DNA of 64,000 nt from Aspidiotus rigidus (GCA_035079385.1 JAVHKY010000005.1:5890001-5954000), one strand, 5' to 3'. Positions 23,601 to 36,569 are shown, counted from the stretch's first letter. Notes: generated from the sequence alone by a model not told the origin. Translations and numbers: made by a program.

Positions 23601-26600
23601 GTGATAAGTCGTGTGTTGCGTACAAGCATTTTTTATACCGGCTCTGTTTGTCAAATCTTCAACGTTCAAATCAACTCTGTGTTAAATGTATGTGGAGTTC
23701 ACAAATTTTGTACAGGAAAAAAAAAATTTCCACGGGATCCCATTGGGACTCCAAAAAGCTTATGAAAAAAGGGGCGAATAATAGCGATCTTGAAGAACAA
23801 AATAAAGACTGAAATGTTGTAGGGAACTGAATTCTTAATTACCTGATTTGACAGACAATCAGAGAATGGAAATTCACGATGAAGCATGAAACGAGAAACC
23901 AGCGACCGATTCGTAAGGAAGGAAGAGAAAGCGGCCTATATGAGATTTTTTCATCTTACTTCCTTTTCCTTTCTTACACATCTGTATGATTCCTCGTGAA
24001 CATCCGCACTATACATATACAATTCTTCACGCGACTTATGGTTACAGAAATTAAATAGTCCTAGAAAGAACCTTAGAGAAGAAGCCATCCCTCCTCTCCT
24101 TCATTTTGTGATAAAATAATATACGAAATAATGACTGTGTATGTATTTAATATCGTGTGATCAAAATTAATTACAAGTAGGTAACTTTTTTCAATTCTTT
24201 TCGAATAAATATTTTTATTTTTATTCTGTAAGTTCGCAACACAATGGAACTAATAATTACTGATAAAAATTAATTACGTTCCATCGCAATCGCATCTATC
24301 TACGTATTAAATAAAATTTAAAAAAAAATTAAGCTAGTAGAACAATTTGTGGTTAATAATTTAAGTGGAATCGTACCACGAAAAGAATTTCAAAGAGCAT
24401 TAATTTCAAATCACTGAAAGAAGAGCACTGATTTATGTATAAAAAACATGTGTTACTTTTTTCTTCACCCTTTCATTCATTAGATACAACAGCTTTGCCT
24501 TCATTGTTGAAATTACTACAAAAAATATCATGCTATTGGCTTCGAGAATGTGTTTCATCTTCTGAACTGGAAAATATATTTTACGTACATCAGTTAAATA
24601 CCTACTCGAGTTCTTATTCGAAAGGAAAAAAAAAAAAAAAATAGTTACCGAATGAATTTTTGCGTGAATAATGGAAATAATGGTACTTCGTTAATATGGA
24701 TACAAACCAACATCTTGTTGGTGTTATAGTTGGAATGTAGGCCGGAAATACCGATTGATCCATATTTTGTTAATGGCGCTTGTTTTATCGTTTTGCGAGT
24801 GAAATAAACCCACTTCTAAGTCTAATTTCGGAAGTCATTAAATTTAAACGTCGCTTATTGAACCTTTATGTTGAGACTGTGCGAAATAATGCTCTTAACA
24901 TTCTGCGTAGTGTATTTGCAGGTTTTCTACGGAAAGTAAAATTTCCGATAATCAGTAATCATTTAAACGTGTGCCTAATGTGAAATATATGGATGAATTA
25001 CCAGAATGCAGTGTGAGTAGGCTTCAACTTTCCAAATGATATTATTTTTAAAACTGGTGACTATGAATAATTTCTCTGATATACAGTACTAGTTAGTAAT
25101 ACATACATGGAAAATAATGTACGGTTTTACTTTTTGTCTACGGCCGAAGAAACAATCGAGATTTGTCTTGAATGTATGCAAATTTGCAAGTATACGTTCT
25201 TCCCCGAATAAATTTTCGTCTATTCACATGAATTTTTATTTAAATTTCAGCTGTTCTTCTCAACCACACTTCTCGTATATTCGATGACGTCTCGTCTATG
25301 GGGCTGCGATATTTTTTTCTCGTTGGGTTTCTTCACAATATTTCCACGAATAGTCTCTCTTCGAAAGTTGAAGAAATACAACGATGAATCATCTTATGAG
25401 GTGATTGGAAGAGGTTGTATATAGCAAGTAATATGTATTCGTCATTCTTCGTTGTAATATACGTCGGTAGTTTTAGGAGGGACCGAGCAATCTAATAAAA
25501 CGTCGAGAGTAGCTTGTAAGTTCTGCTCCGATCAAATAAAAGGAGAAGACGCGAAATAGAGGGTGGTCTTGTTGAGGGTTGTGCAGGATTGCTGCTACTC
25601 TTCGTATTGAACAACTTTAACGTATCTCATGGTGGTCAATGTAATACTTTGAAATAATGGGAGAGAAATGTGTGAATGTTGTTTCCGTGAATTTACTCCT
25701 CTTTTTTTCTTTTTTTTTCATTCTTACAAGACGAAGAAAAAGTTGATGAATTATCGCAGCTGCACATGAATAAGGTTTTTTCTGTACTCGTGGTTGTAAA
25801 GTGGCTTTACGCTCGTCCTATCAAACTTTATCGTCATTTGTGCTGTCAAATATCTCACAATTAGCAAACTTCTCACTTCATGCGCGGTCGACTAAAATTC
25901 ATTCCTTTTGTGCGGTATCTTCTCGTTTTTTTGATCAGAGGGTGAATAAAAAGTAAGTTTTAGAAACAAAGGATTTCTCAGTCTTTGATTTTTTCTTTCG
26001 TTAAAATTTTCCATTTCTCCTTCATACGTGATGCCAAAATGCTACTCGCCTTGTGAATTGCGTACTTTCGTTTGATTTTCGAGAGAACAGTTTTGCTATA
26101 CTATCCTCGCTTTTGGCTCGATTTGAAAAAATTCTGTTCATTTTAATTTCCTAGTGTAGCGATGTACTATTAATTATTCCCACACGAAATACTGTGAAGC
26201 TGCTTTGTCCATTACTTCCCACATATGTCCTGTCGTGGGGCTTTTTACGAGAATTTTGTAAATCCAAAGAATATTCTAAGGAAGTTTTTTTTTTTTTTTT
26301 TTTTGTCGAGCTCAATTTGGTGGTTCGAGAAACTTATTTTCTCGATACTGTTGATCGTCTCCAGTCATATCATTCAAACACCATTCGTTGATGAAGTTTT
26401 TTCTAGACCTCCTTTTCTGAATAAATTTGAGGCCAGTGCAGCGTAGCAAGTGATGAGCATTATTGAAGTGTTTTACAGGTTCAACTACACCTTCGATAAC
26501 GTTTGATACGTTCCGCGACGATCCGCGGCGAGTAAATGCAAGTAAACGTGAACATTACTAAAGATAGAGAATTCATAGAGAAAAACGGTAATGGCATCGT

Positions 26601-26632
26601 GTTCAGCGTCGAAAAGTACTACAGATGTATAT
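23601..26632. other. Unassigned AT-rich DNA, 3 kb
   Basis: No gene or transposon end recognised. Includes an A run at about 24627-24642, a T run at about 26286-26303, and short frames that read them as poly-Lys or poly-Phe. Confidence 0.4.
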
Positions 26633-27938
26633 GTTACAGTTAAAACCCGAAATCAGTAAATTCTAAAATTCACTAGTCAAAACTAGTTGCCACAAATGAC
26701 TTTAGTCAGAAGTAGTTTTGACTAGTTAATTCTAGAATAAAAAAAATTGTTTGAATTCATCAGTAAATTCTAGTTATGACTGAAATGAATTGAAATTGTT
26801 CGAGTTCAAAAGGTGATGGTGTTTCCAGACATACTTCGGCCAAATTGATAGATATTTGGTAGTTCTGTTCAACTTTGAGGATAAGTAGCTCACACTGGGA
26901 TAAAATATACGAAAAAGTTATAAATTTTTCTTCCTTAATTCACACATTAAACCGCATATCATACGAATTCGTCGGCCTATAAACGTTACAAGAGTAAATC
27001 TAACAGTGACTAATTGACGCACACCATTCAAGTACAAACAAGCTTTGTAAAAAACAAAAATTCAAGGGTGTTGGAGGCTGGAGGCACTTCGTCTCTGGAA
27101 GTACCTTGCCTCCGTCTCCAATGAGGCGAAGATGGTGAGGATTTAAACCAAGATGTTGGAGGCTGGAGCATTGTGCTTCCGGAGATACCTTGCTTCCACC
27201 TAGAGGCTTGGAGGTGCTTCCAAAGACCCTTTGGGAGGCACTTTTTTCAACAGTATTCTATTCCTCGAAACCTCATTCAACCACTTTGATGCTAGCGCTG
27301 CTCGGTTCGGAGAAAAGCCAAAGTTTTAAATACACCTTGTGAGTATCATCTGTCATCTGGCAACACTGGTAGGCCAATATGCTACATCTGGTCACACTGA
27401 TCAACATTACAAGTGCCTTCGGAGGCGTTTCCAAAGACGTCTTCGGTTTCTTCGACAGTGCCTCCGGAGGCATTTTCTCCAATCTCAGTAATTGCGCTGG
27501 AGACATTTTGAGGTACTTCCAGGGACATACTTTGGAGGACAGAAGACGCCTCCGAACGTGTCCACTGGAGGCAACCGGAGTCGGAGAGTCATTTTCTGTG
27601 TTCGTTCCGGACGCCTCTAAAGAAAAATATGCCTCCAACACCCTTGATAAAAATGCAATTACATTTGTACTAGGGAAGAAATTCATTTTACTGATTGGAT
27701 TCACCCTTCTTGTTTTCGCTAGTTAAAACTAGTTTTCCCTGACAATCATAATTTCTTCTCTATTTCACTTTTTACTAGTCAATTCTAGTTTTTACAAGTT
27801 AAAACTAGCTCCAACGCTGAGGGTCACGGTAAATTCTAGAGTTAACTAGTCGAAACTAGTTCTGACTAAAGTCATTTGTGGCAACTAGTTTTGACTAGTG
27901 AATTTTAGAATTTACTGATTTCGGGTTTTAACTGTAAC
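26633..27938. mobile_element. 1.3-kb element with ~100-bp terminal inverted repeats
   Basis: Left end GTTACAGTTAAAACCCGAAA is matched by the inverted right end TTTCGGGTTTTAACTGTAAC. Pairing continues for about 100 bp with very few mismatches (ATTCACTAGTCAAAACTAG, CACAAATGACTTTAGTCAGAA and so on). Flanks are TATAT-rich on both sides, so the duplication could be TA, ATAT or TATAT. Subterminal regions are packed with short palindromes around AACTAG and TTGACTAG. No transposase is visible. A second inverted-repeat element (27063-27646) lies inside. Confidence 0.82.
27063..27646. mobile_element. Nested inverted-repeat element rich in GGAGGC/GCCTCC
   Basis: Starts CAAGGGTGTTGGAGGC and ends GCCTCCAACACCCTTG, 16-bp perfect inverted ends. 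AAAAAT occurs just outside both ends (27056-27061 and 27649-27654), offset by a base or two, so it may be a target duplication. The interior repeats GGAGGC, GGAGGTGCTTCCAAAG and GCCTCCGGAGGC many times in both orientations. Plus-strand (27379-27726) and minus-strand (27273-27704) open frames run through this repeat texture and look incidental. Confidence 0.75.
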
Positions 27939-28425
27939 ATATATAATGAAACGCATGGAACAAACCATTTGTTCGGTAGTGAATAGGTGTACAAAAGAGC
28001 TAAGTTTGTCTGACTGTAGACTATTCCATCTCTAAAAAAACCCTCATCTGATTAAAGTAAAATTTTGACTGTGCTTTCCTCTCTTCTGAGGACGTTTTGA
28101 GCTGTTTAAGTGCTTATATTTCGTACGAAATTTTATTCTTCTCAATAGAAAAATATGTATCACACTTGAAGTTCTCTACAAAAATTTCTCAATTTACAAT
28201 GAAAAAATATGTGTGTTTTCCCGCCTATTCACACACGGCTCAAATTGTGAATTCACTATTTTCTATAATGGTAAAATTTTCTTTTATAAAATTCGGAATA
28301 TGCGACGTATAGATTTTTGTCTTAAGGATCGGAAAATTCATTGTGCTGTACACGGTCTATTGTTAGCTGAAATTGATATCGAAGAGAAAATCTTCTTAGA
28401 AGAAAATTGAATTTAATGCAAGTCA
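27939..28425. other. Unassigned DNA
   Basis: Nothing recognised beyond short AT-rich open frames. Confidence 0.4.
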
Positions 28426-29010
28426 ATGGACTTCATATATATACGGTTTATACTCGCGTCGGCGTCACTTAATCTAATACCTACAGAAGCACTGAGGAAT
28501 TCTTTTCTTGTACATCTATTTTTAAAAAGTAATCTGTTAGTATGTGAAAGACGACGTACTGTTCAGTTTACTTTTTCGACGCCACCTAATGCTGAAGTGG
28601 TACACCAAAAACCATTAATTCATCAACTGAACTTGTGTGTAGTATTTACCTTAATTATTAAAAATATAGTACGAAGGTGGATACAGATTTGGAGATGGCT
28701 GTTTCATTTATCTGTATACGAGTACGTACGTACGAAAATAGCGAAATAATTATCTTTTCAGCTGACCAAAACAGATGTTTTCTTGCACCGAAAGGATCAC
28801 CTGCTTCTCTTCATCATATTTTGTCCAAGTATCAGCTTACCTCTCCTACATTTTTCTAGTATTGAATATCGTGTGGAGCATTGGTTATATTGGACTTATG
28901 TCTCTATACATCGTTACGTCGAGAAGGGTAAGAAAAACAAGAGTGTAAATTTCTCAAGTCTATTATATTTGAATAGGAGGAAGATCGGTTTGACGAAGAC
29001 AGTTGAATGA
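28426..29010 (+). other. Long unrecognised open frame with a single stop
   Basis: One plus-strand frame of about 195 codons is interrupted only by TAA at 28747-28749. The stop is followed a few bases on by TTTTCAG (28755-28761), which could be a splice acceptor. The peptide is basic, with several hydrophobic stretches, and matches nothing I know. Possible old exon pair or chance. Confidence 0.2.
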
Positions 29011-29708
29011 CGGACTACAGTTTATAGTCTATAAAATATTAGAAAATCACTTTGTTTATTGTTCTAAGCGGCACTTCAATAGATATTTCGGTAACAGATG
29101 TTTTTGCAACCAGAATGCTCACTGCGACTTCGTTCAGTAAAATAATCTTTCCAATTGAAAGGAAGAAAATGAAAATGATGTAGTTTGAAATATCGCCTAT
29201 AAACTTTGATGAAAAATGGATAATTGTCTTGCAGTTTGTCTATCTCCGTCGTTCTCCTACCAATTTAGCGAACGAAGTTACCTACTTAGTGGAATTATAC
29301 AACCCTTTTTTGCGTACAATATTCACAAGAGATCCTTCAAGATTTAAAATGATGAAATTTTTATTGAATTATGTTGTTGGACTCAGCGATTTCACGTAGT
29401 CGTTCTTTGTATAATCTGTCACATGGGCAACTTTGGATGCATCTTTATGATCATGGTCTCGATTTCAACGAGCACTCATGACGAAAAAAAATAAACCCCA
29501 TGACACAATACAAAAGCCAACATGTCCCCTCCAGAGACACGTGTTGTAACATTTTACATGCTTGCTTCCTACTTCTCGGTGTAATATATCGATTTTATCG
29601 ATCATATTGAATCGATGCTACATATTATAATATCGTATTTTGATTTCTCCGTCATGATGACGTCATCACACCAGTAGCTGGCAGCCTCTAATAGGCCTAT
29701 TGCGTCAT

Positions 29709-29759
<51 letters not shown>

Positions 29760-30746
29760 AGGCCCTGGTTTACTACTTGTATAATGAAGGCTAGTATACT
29801 GTATGTCCGTCGTCGTTGCAAATTTTGTGACGATTTTCTCAGAGTAATTACCAAATCTTGAAAACATTACGTAAAATGCCAAAACTCGATCCGTTGTGTG
29901 AATGGAAGATCGAAAAAATGGGACTGTTGATATGATAAATGAACCTGTCAACAAAACATTTATTCTGTCCATCTTGAAGATATGTATCTGTCGAAAATAT
30001 TCTCTTCATCCGTTGTCTTTTCGGTCTAAGGCTGATAGAAGTTCCGAGATTCCATAGAGAAGATATAATTTGAAAATTTCATCGATTTGTATAGCCTATA
30101 CAAAAACTTATTCAGGAAAGAAGAATAATTCACTCCGTCTCGTTGTGATTTGAAAATAAAGTAAAAGGTGAATATGAACAAGAAGACATTTCTCATCGCC
30201 TCGATATTATTAAGACATCTAATCGTAATTAATTATTTAGGCGGCCCTCTGGTAAAAAATTGAGATTACAATCTTAAATGATATTATCGTCGTCGAGCTA
30301 ACTAATTTCACTCTTGCAATCTCGAGAACACGTACGAGACGATTTAATGATTCGTTTATCGTAAACGACAGAATCGGTTGAATTAAATTAAATAGGCCTT
30401 TCCATAGTCTTCCTACGAAATAGTATTCAACAAACCGCTGTATTATATTTTATTAAGGTTTACTTTGATGGATCAATTGTGAAGGCACAAACCATCCACG
30501 AGAAACGTGTATTACATTGAGTGAAGTTCAGCATTCTTTCGTTTGCGCGCTTCCAATCAAAATAATGTTTTTTCTTTCTCGAGATGTTCTTCTAATAATT
30601 GAAAGGGAGAGAAGATGCGAAGATGCTTTCTGATTAGAACAACTTTTTAGCTGAGCTTCGGCAAGTGAGGTTAATGTTTTCAGGGCCTATTTGAACGGGC
30701 AGCTGGGCCCATTTTTGGCAGTTCCAAAAAAAATGGGCAGTTCAAT
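29011..30746. other. Unassigned DNA
   Basis: Holds a TC microsatellite (29711-29759). The last part (30680-30746) contains GGGCAG and GGCAGTTCCAAAAAAAATGG words forming a small inverted repeat next to the poly-T end of the LINE. Otherwise nothing recognised. Confidence 0.4.
29711..29759. repeat. (TC)n microsatellite
   Basis: About twenty uninterrupted TC dinucleotides, then a TTTCTCTCTC tail. The minus-strand Glu-Arg run of a nearby open frame is a translation of this repeat. Confidence 0.95.
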
Positions 30747-32590
30747 TTTTTTTTTTCTTTCTTTACCTTTACAAGCTTTTAAGCTACGCTTTGGGCTATT
30801 AGCTTGATATACAGTCATTTTAAAGGCTAATTTTACTATAATTTTATAGATAGTTAGAGGTTTTAAAGTAGAAGAAAAGTTCGGCTGAGGTTAGGTATTG
30901 TACAAGTTCTGTGTATGAGGTGTCATTTTTGAGTGCTTGTATTCCAGAATGGGGTATGTTTAGTGAGTTTCGTAAAGTTGTAAGTTCAGGGCATGTAAAA
31001 CTATGGTTTATGTCTATTGTATTGAAGAAACATTTTGGACAGTTGAGTGGTTTTGAACATGAAAGAAGGTGTGAGTGGGTGAGTCGGGTGTGTCCTATTC
31101 TGAGGCGGGTTTGAACGGATGTTTCTTTTCTAAATGGTCTGCAAGTTGTGGGTTTGAGAGGGTTAGCCTTGATAGGGAGGAGTTTGTTTTCAAGTTGGTT
31201 AGACCATAGGTAAGACCATTTTTTGAGTATTTTGGGGCAGTGGTGGTTTTTGATATCAGACGCTGGAATTTTCCATGACAGAGTCACGGTGTTGAAATTG
31301 GTTGAGTCTTTGGCTGCTTTGTCTACTATATCGCTCTGTTTTAGTCCGATGTGTGAAGGAATCCACACCAGGGTTACGGATGATGTAGTTTGTGTTATGA
31401 TGTTGATGATGGTGTGGATTCTTTGAATGATGGGTTTAAATATTTTGGATGGCTGAAAATGATGATAACGAGTCTGTAATTATGAGATAATGTTTGTTTT
31501 GAGTGGAAGTGGATATTTTTTCTAGGCATTTGAGGATCGCGAAAAGTTCTGCAGTGTATACTGAGGCTGAGTTTCGTATTTGAAAGCTGAAGAAAGAATT
31601 ATTGATTGAGAAGGTTATCCCAGTTTTATTGTGACGTTTTGACCCGTCTGTAAAACAAAAGATGTGTGAGTGGTGGTTTTTTAAAAAATTTTCAATTTCT
31701 TTTTTGAGCGGTGTGTTGGGAGTGGAAGGTGAGAATTTGGTGAATTCGTCTTGGAAAGTGCCCATGGAGGGATGGAGTTGAAGATAGGAAGTAGAGGGTA
31801 GAAGGTGAATTTTTGTTCGTTACTTCGTTCCAGGTTGAGTTTCATGTGTTTTGTAGTGTCCAAAGAGAAATTTTCTATGTTGTTCGGGAGGAAAAAATGG
31901 TCGAAAGTCGGTGTGTTTGGGTTCGAGGATATGTTGGTCAGAAAAGAGGTCGTAAGTATCTGTCTGCGGTATTCGAGAGGAGGTAGGCTAGGGCTTGTTC
32001 GAAAAGCATCTAGCGCAAGGCAGAGAGATGAGTTTTGGATTGGGTCTAAAGTTGAGAGAGCTGGTTTCTTTGCAAGTCCATAAATTGGGGCCCCGTAGTC
32101 AAGCTGTGAGCGGATCAGGCTGCGGTATAATTGTAATAAAATTTTGATGTTGCACACTGTGCTAGGATGCGCGAGATATTTGAGGACATTCAGAGTGCGA
32201 TTACATTTTCCTTTAAGGTATTTAATATGTCGTATCCAGGTTGAGTTTGATCGAGTATGAGGCCGAGAAATTTTGTTGTATTAAGGATGTGAATTTGTTT
32301 TTTGTTTAGTGTGAGGGGCGGTATAGTTGAGATAGGTCTTCTGTGGCGGAAAATTATTAGGTGTGTTTTCTTTTCTGAAAAACGAAAACCGTTTTCTGAT
32401 GCCCAGTTTGATAGGTTGTTGAGGTTATCTTGGAGAAGGCGATGTGCTCGGCTTGGTAATTTGGATTTGACGGATTTACTATAATCGTCTGCGTAGAGTC
32501 TTTGGGTAAGCAGGGGTTGTACGTTGTTGGTTATATCGTTTATGGCGACTATGAACAGGAAGACGCTGAATACCGACCCAATTGTATAAT
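30747..32590 (-). pseudogene. I/Jockey-like LINE, 5'-truncated: RT, RNase H, poly-A tail
   Basis: Minus-strand LINE with its 3' end at a T run (30747-30760 on the plus strand, i.e. a poly-A tail). From 5' to 3': RT palm with GSVFSVFLFIVAIND and catalytic YADD (about 32483-32494), thumb with FLGLILD and LYRSLIRSQLDYGAPIYG, RNase H with FTDGSK, AELFAIL and TDSLSS (31436-31765), then WIPSHIGLKQSDIVDKAAKD and RLRIGHTRLTHSHLL with CPKC..C. Three frameshifts are needed: near 32245 (recovering TWIRHIKYLKGKCNRTLN), near 31760 and near 31445. The 5' part of the RT and any endonuclease are absent, as in a 5'-truncated insertion. Sequence upstream of about 32590 no longer resembles RT although one frame stays open to 32828. 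Non-functional. Confidence 0.88.
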
Positions 32591-33955
32591 CCTTACTACT
32601 TATAACTGTTAATTTTGAATAAGCGATATAATTTGAAAAACTTTCAAGGTTACAACCGTGAAAATGAAAGAAAACCGTCGAGAAAGAGAGCCTACAAAAG
32701 CTAGGGATCAACCCTGGTATATAAAGATATTCTCGATACCAGTATTCATGATGGTGAAAAATGGACGAATTAGAAGTAGAAGAAGAAATATACCTGAATC
32801 CGGATTCTATTAGAAATAAATCTCTCATATAAATTTATGTATGATCTTATTATCTCATTAAAGGCAATAATTAAAGTATACTTTTTTTTTGCGACATAAA
32901 GCAGCAAAAAGTAGACAGGAATGAAAGAAATCGCGAGCGAAAAATTTTCTTCCCTCTTTTGCTAAAAAATATTTAGTCGGCCCAACTTTTGAGCAGTTCC
33001 AAATTTTTCGCGAAATACACATAGGGTTTGTGAGTGTTTTAATATAGAAGACACGTGCATATCTGCTGAAAATACAATACTAGATAAGAAATGTCATATT
33101 TTAATTCGACCGATTAAAAAAAAAAAAACCGTTTTAGCATCCTAATATGAACTTATTCAATCATCTCTCTGTTACTTTAACAGACTTTTGCCACACTCAC
33201 AGAGAGTCACAGCCGATCCTGGGGAAAAATAAGTGGCAAATATTTGAAAAGTTTCTCCTTTTCCGTAATTTGTCAATTTCTCTTTAATTTTGTATCACTC
33301 GCGTCCAAGTTAACATTTCCTTTGCCTTTCTCTGTCATCGAGCTTTCCTCGAAAATATCCATTCTTTTATTATATCTTTGTTATTCCAAACGGACTTTCC
33401 CTAGGCCCTTGGAGAGCGACAGTCGGACCTGTGTATTTGACAAGTTTCTCTTTTTCCGTTATTTACCAACTTTTTCTGAATGTTGTATTTTTCGAATCGT
33501 TTTTTTTTTTTCAGGTCGCCAGGTTGTTATTACCCCTCAGCTTGGGCCAAAATTCTCTCCTACCCCTCCCTCTTGTCAGGCCCCATCTATCTCTGAGGAT
33601 ACCCATTCTCGATGATAAGATTTACGGATCTTTTCACTGCTTCCGGTTTCTCCGAACGACTCTCTTCCAACCAAACACATTATACCAAGAATCTTTATTT
33701 TCTTTTCAGGCGAAAGTATTCTCCCCTCATTCTGAACCGAACAACCTTCAAAACCTCAATTCTAGACACCGTATCCTTAGAATGTCCTGATTGAACTTGT
33801 CTTTCGATGTGCCCTTCTTCTTCTTCTTACTTACAACGGTTTGTTATTCATATGTATACCTTGTCCTTATTGACTGTCCCACTGTATTCGCTAGCTAAGT
33901 CGAGAGAGGAAGTAAATGGCACATATCTGTAAACTACACAGCACAGTGATCAAAG
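32591..33955. other. Unassigned DNA with a possible diverged tandem duplication
   Basis: Two segments near 33185-33390 and 33400-33620 share the order GAGAG-(T/C)GACAG-CC, ATTTGA-AAGTTTCTC-TTTTCCGT, TTGTATTT and CCATTCT, suggesting an old duplication of about 220 bp. Both are pyrimidine-rich on the plus strand, which also explains the overlapping open frames there. No protein family recognised. Confidence 0.3.
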
Positions 33956-34624
33956 ATGAATAAATTGCCCACATGTAATATATTATGTATAGAAAATCAT
34001 CAAGTGAAGTACGTATTCCGAAAACTATGTCTCCAATTAGATCTCATTGGAATCAAAGCAAAAGGGAATATGTTTTCCGTAACTTTATGCGGTTTTAGAA
34101 ATGTTGGACCGAGAACATGTCGCAACCACCATATAATCTCTCCCCTATCAGACTTTGCTGTCTTATCTGTCGTGTGTGAGCCCAAGGGCTGGATTTGGCG
34201 GAACGCCCGATTTTCTCAACTGCTCGGTATAGAATTCAAAGTCGTCATTGTGTTGACCGAAGTCGTTCATCCGCGGCTTCATCACAGAGAGTACTGAAAG
34301 ATGATTCCCATGCATGAAATTCATCTCGTTCTCATGAATGATGAGCCGCGTATCTTCGCGACTCCTTTTAAACCTTCTCTGATACGCAGTTCACAGCTGT
34401 GTGCATTTTACTCCTGTACAATTTATAAGTGTGTTCATGTGGGTCAAAAAACTTCGTTTTTTCGAAAATTGTGTGCAGTTTCAACTCGATCATGGCAGTG
34501 TGAAATGAATGAACTCAGAGAAGGAACCATTTTCCATATTTCGTTTCGGAAGGTGGGGGGCAAGAATCTATTCCTGCAACACAATCCTTCCCATTTTTGC
34601 TGTGATTTGCGAACTAATCGATGA
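33956..34624 (+). other. Long unrecognised open frame with a single stop
   Basis: An ATG-led frame of about 222 codons is broken only by TGA at 34295-34297. The product would be rich in Cys, His and Arg, without a motif I recognise. Base composition here is more balanced than in the flanks. Could be a decayed gene; chance is not excluded. Confidence 0.22.
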
Positions 34625-36217
34625 GATTAGAAAAACGACGCAATATTAATTCTTATCAAACTTCGAGTTTGTATGGTTCTACATATAAGTTAAGTAAATT
34701 TTCACTCCAGTTTTTGTTTTATCAAAACAATCTTTTTTCTTACATCTACGAACTATGGCTAATAAAAGCGTATTTCATCGTCCAACGATGAAGGAGTCGC
34801 CTACAGCAGTTCTTCTCTAGTGTGCAATTTCAATCGATTTTTGATGCTGTAAAAAGTTTTCACGATTGTTATCGTTGTTATTCATTGGTGTGAGTCAGAT
34901 GTATAAATGGAGTCGCTGAAATTCAGATTATAAATAGGAACGACCCCTGTTTCGAGTAAAAGACGGAAACCAATCAACAAAATGAATCAACTAAGCTAAC
35001 TTTTGAAAATGAAAACTGACCGCTGATAATCATTGCAATAGAGTTTCTGCTCTTACGTACTATTATTAGAACAGCGGCTAATTCATCATTTTATAACCCT
35101 TCGAGATGGTGATTAGTTTACTTCTGGAAAGCTCTTGAAACCGAATCAGAATTTTTCTTTTTCAATAAGTTCATTTGTAGTGAATATTTTTTGTATTCGA
35201 GACCAAAAATGAAAGAATTAGAAAACTTTTTAGGTGGAGGAAATACGTGACGAGAGGAAAGAAAAATTTAGGTTTTCGTGTAGAAATATGTATAATATAT
35301 ATTCAATATTGAGGTTGTGATTCCATGTCCAAATAGCTTACAGTTTACTTCGTAGAACAAATTCTATTATGGTCAAAACAGTTATAGAACTTGATTGTCG
35401 TCTTTATTTTCGGTATCGGATGCAATATGTTGCGAATTTTTCGGAGTTATGAAATCGAGTGCCGTTAAATTGGAAACGTGACATGTGTTGAAAATCAACA
35501 ATAATGATATGAAAAACATCACACCCGATAATAAAAATTTCGTAGAAAGCTTTTTCATTTGTCGAAAATATCAATAAACAACAATGTACACGTAAATTAT
35601 CCGAAGTGGATATTGCGCTGCAAGGACGAAAAAATTCAAGTAGGTATGCATCGTTCGTCATTTTCCAAAGACTCGAGATGAGTAATTCTTGACACACTTT
35701 TTCACACGGAATCCTACGCGACTTGAGGTATTCATTTGTTCTCATCTACGAAGCGCACAGCAGTATAACTTTCGATAAGTTTTTAATGGATATCGAACGC
35801 TGCATTGCATTGTTATAAGAGTTGGACGCTTGATTCGAGTTTTCTCGCGCGTTAAGTTATTTGTGAACAATAAAAATATGAACTGTAATTTTTTTCTGCT
35901 CCGGCAAGAATGAATAAAGAATTTGAGGAAAACGCTTTTCAAAGAGATACGAGAAAAAGTCGAACTAATAATTCTTCAAATTTTGAGATCGCTGTTCATT
36001 TGAGTTCGCGATGCTCAAATCTGTACGGTGTGTGAAATGTATTTACAGTCGAAGTCTTGAGCAAAGGAGAGGTTGTAATTTGAATTTCTTCGCGAATAAA
36101 TTTCTTAAATCCTTAAGGTAGGGACCATCAAAGTTGATTTCTATGAAGGGAAGGATGGTGGCGGTGTTGTGAAATAAATATGATTGTAAGCAGAGTAAAT
36201 ATGAAATATGATATTAA
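34625..36217. other. Unassigned DNA
   Basis: No gene or repeat recognised. Minus-strand frames near 35.4-35.9 kb show no family resemblance. Confidence 0.4.
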
Positions 36218-36569
36218 TAGAGACCGGATTCCTCGGCATTTGCCGAATGAGTTCCTGTGAAGGCAGATGAGTAAAAATGAAATAGAATTACGTTTTGTGA
36301 TAGTAGGGGCCCAGGAAAAAAATTTTATTCTGCCGAAAAATGCCGAAATCGAAATAAATGCCGAAATGGGGAGTAAACGCCGAAAAGCACCTTCTTGTGT
36401 TACATAATAAGAAGTTTCTGTAGAAAAGGACAAATATGTCTGTATTTTTCAAATTTTCGCGACCTAATTTTATTTTTTCAATTTTCGTGACTTAATTTTC
36501 TGATTTTCAAACGTTTTTGCCGAATAAAGCCAAACACGTCTCATTTAGTGCCGAGAAATCCGGTCTCTA
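36218..36569. mobile_element. hAT MITE, GAGAMCGGATTYCTCGGCA family, short member
   Basis: A 352-bp element with ends TAGAGACCGGATTCCTCGGC and, inverted on the right, TAGAGACCGGATTTCTCGGC. A perfect 8-bp target duplication GATATTAA lies at 36210-36217 and 36570-36577. Subterminal TGCCGAAAAATGCCGAAA repeats occur on the left and TTTTTGCCGAATAAAGCC on the right. Ends, subterminal repeats and duplication length match the 829-bp element at 46237-47065, which keeps part of a hAT transposase. This copy has no coding capacity. Confidence 0.93.

Noticed and set aside
27273..27726. Opposite-strand open frames of 143 and 115 codons
   Set aside because: They read through GGAGGC/GCCTCC repeats of the nested element, which lack stops in several frames.
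30680..30740. CAGGGCCTATTTGAACGGGC as a possible hAT end interrupted by the LINE
   Set aside because: No matching inverted end was found beyond the LINE at about 32.6-33.1 kb.
32590..32828. N-terminal extension of the RT frame at 30.7-32.6 kb
   Set aside because: Although open, the sequence beyond 32590 lacks RT motifs; it is flanking DNA joined at the 5' truncation point.
33244..33790. Overlapping plus-strand frames of 119-123 codons
   Set aside because: The strand is pyrimidine-rich, which removes stop codons in all frames; no protein family resemblance.
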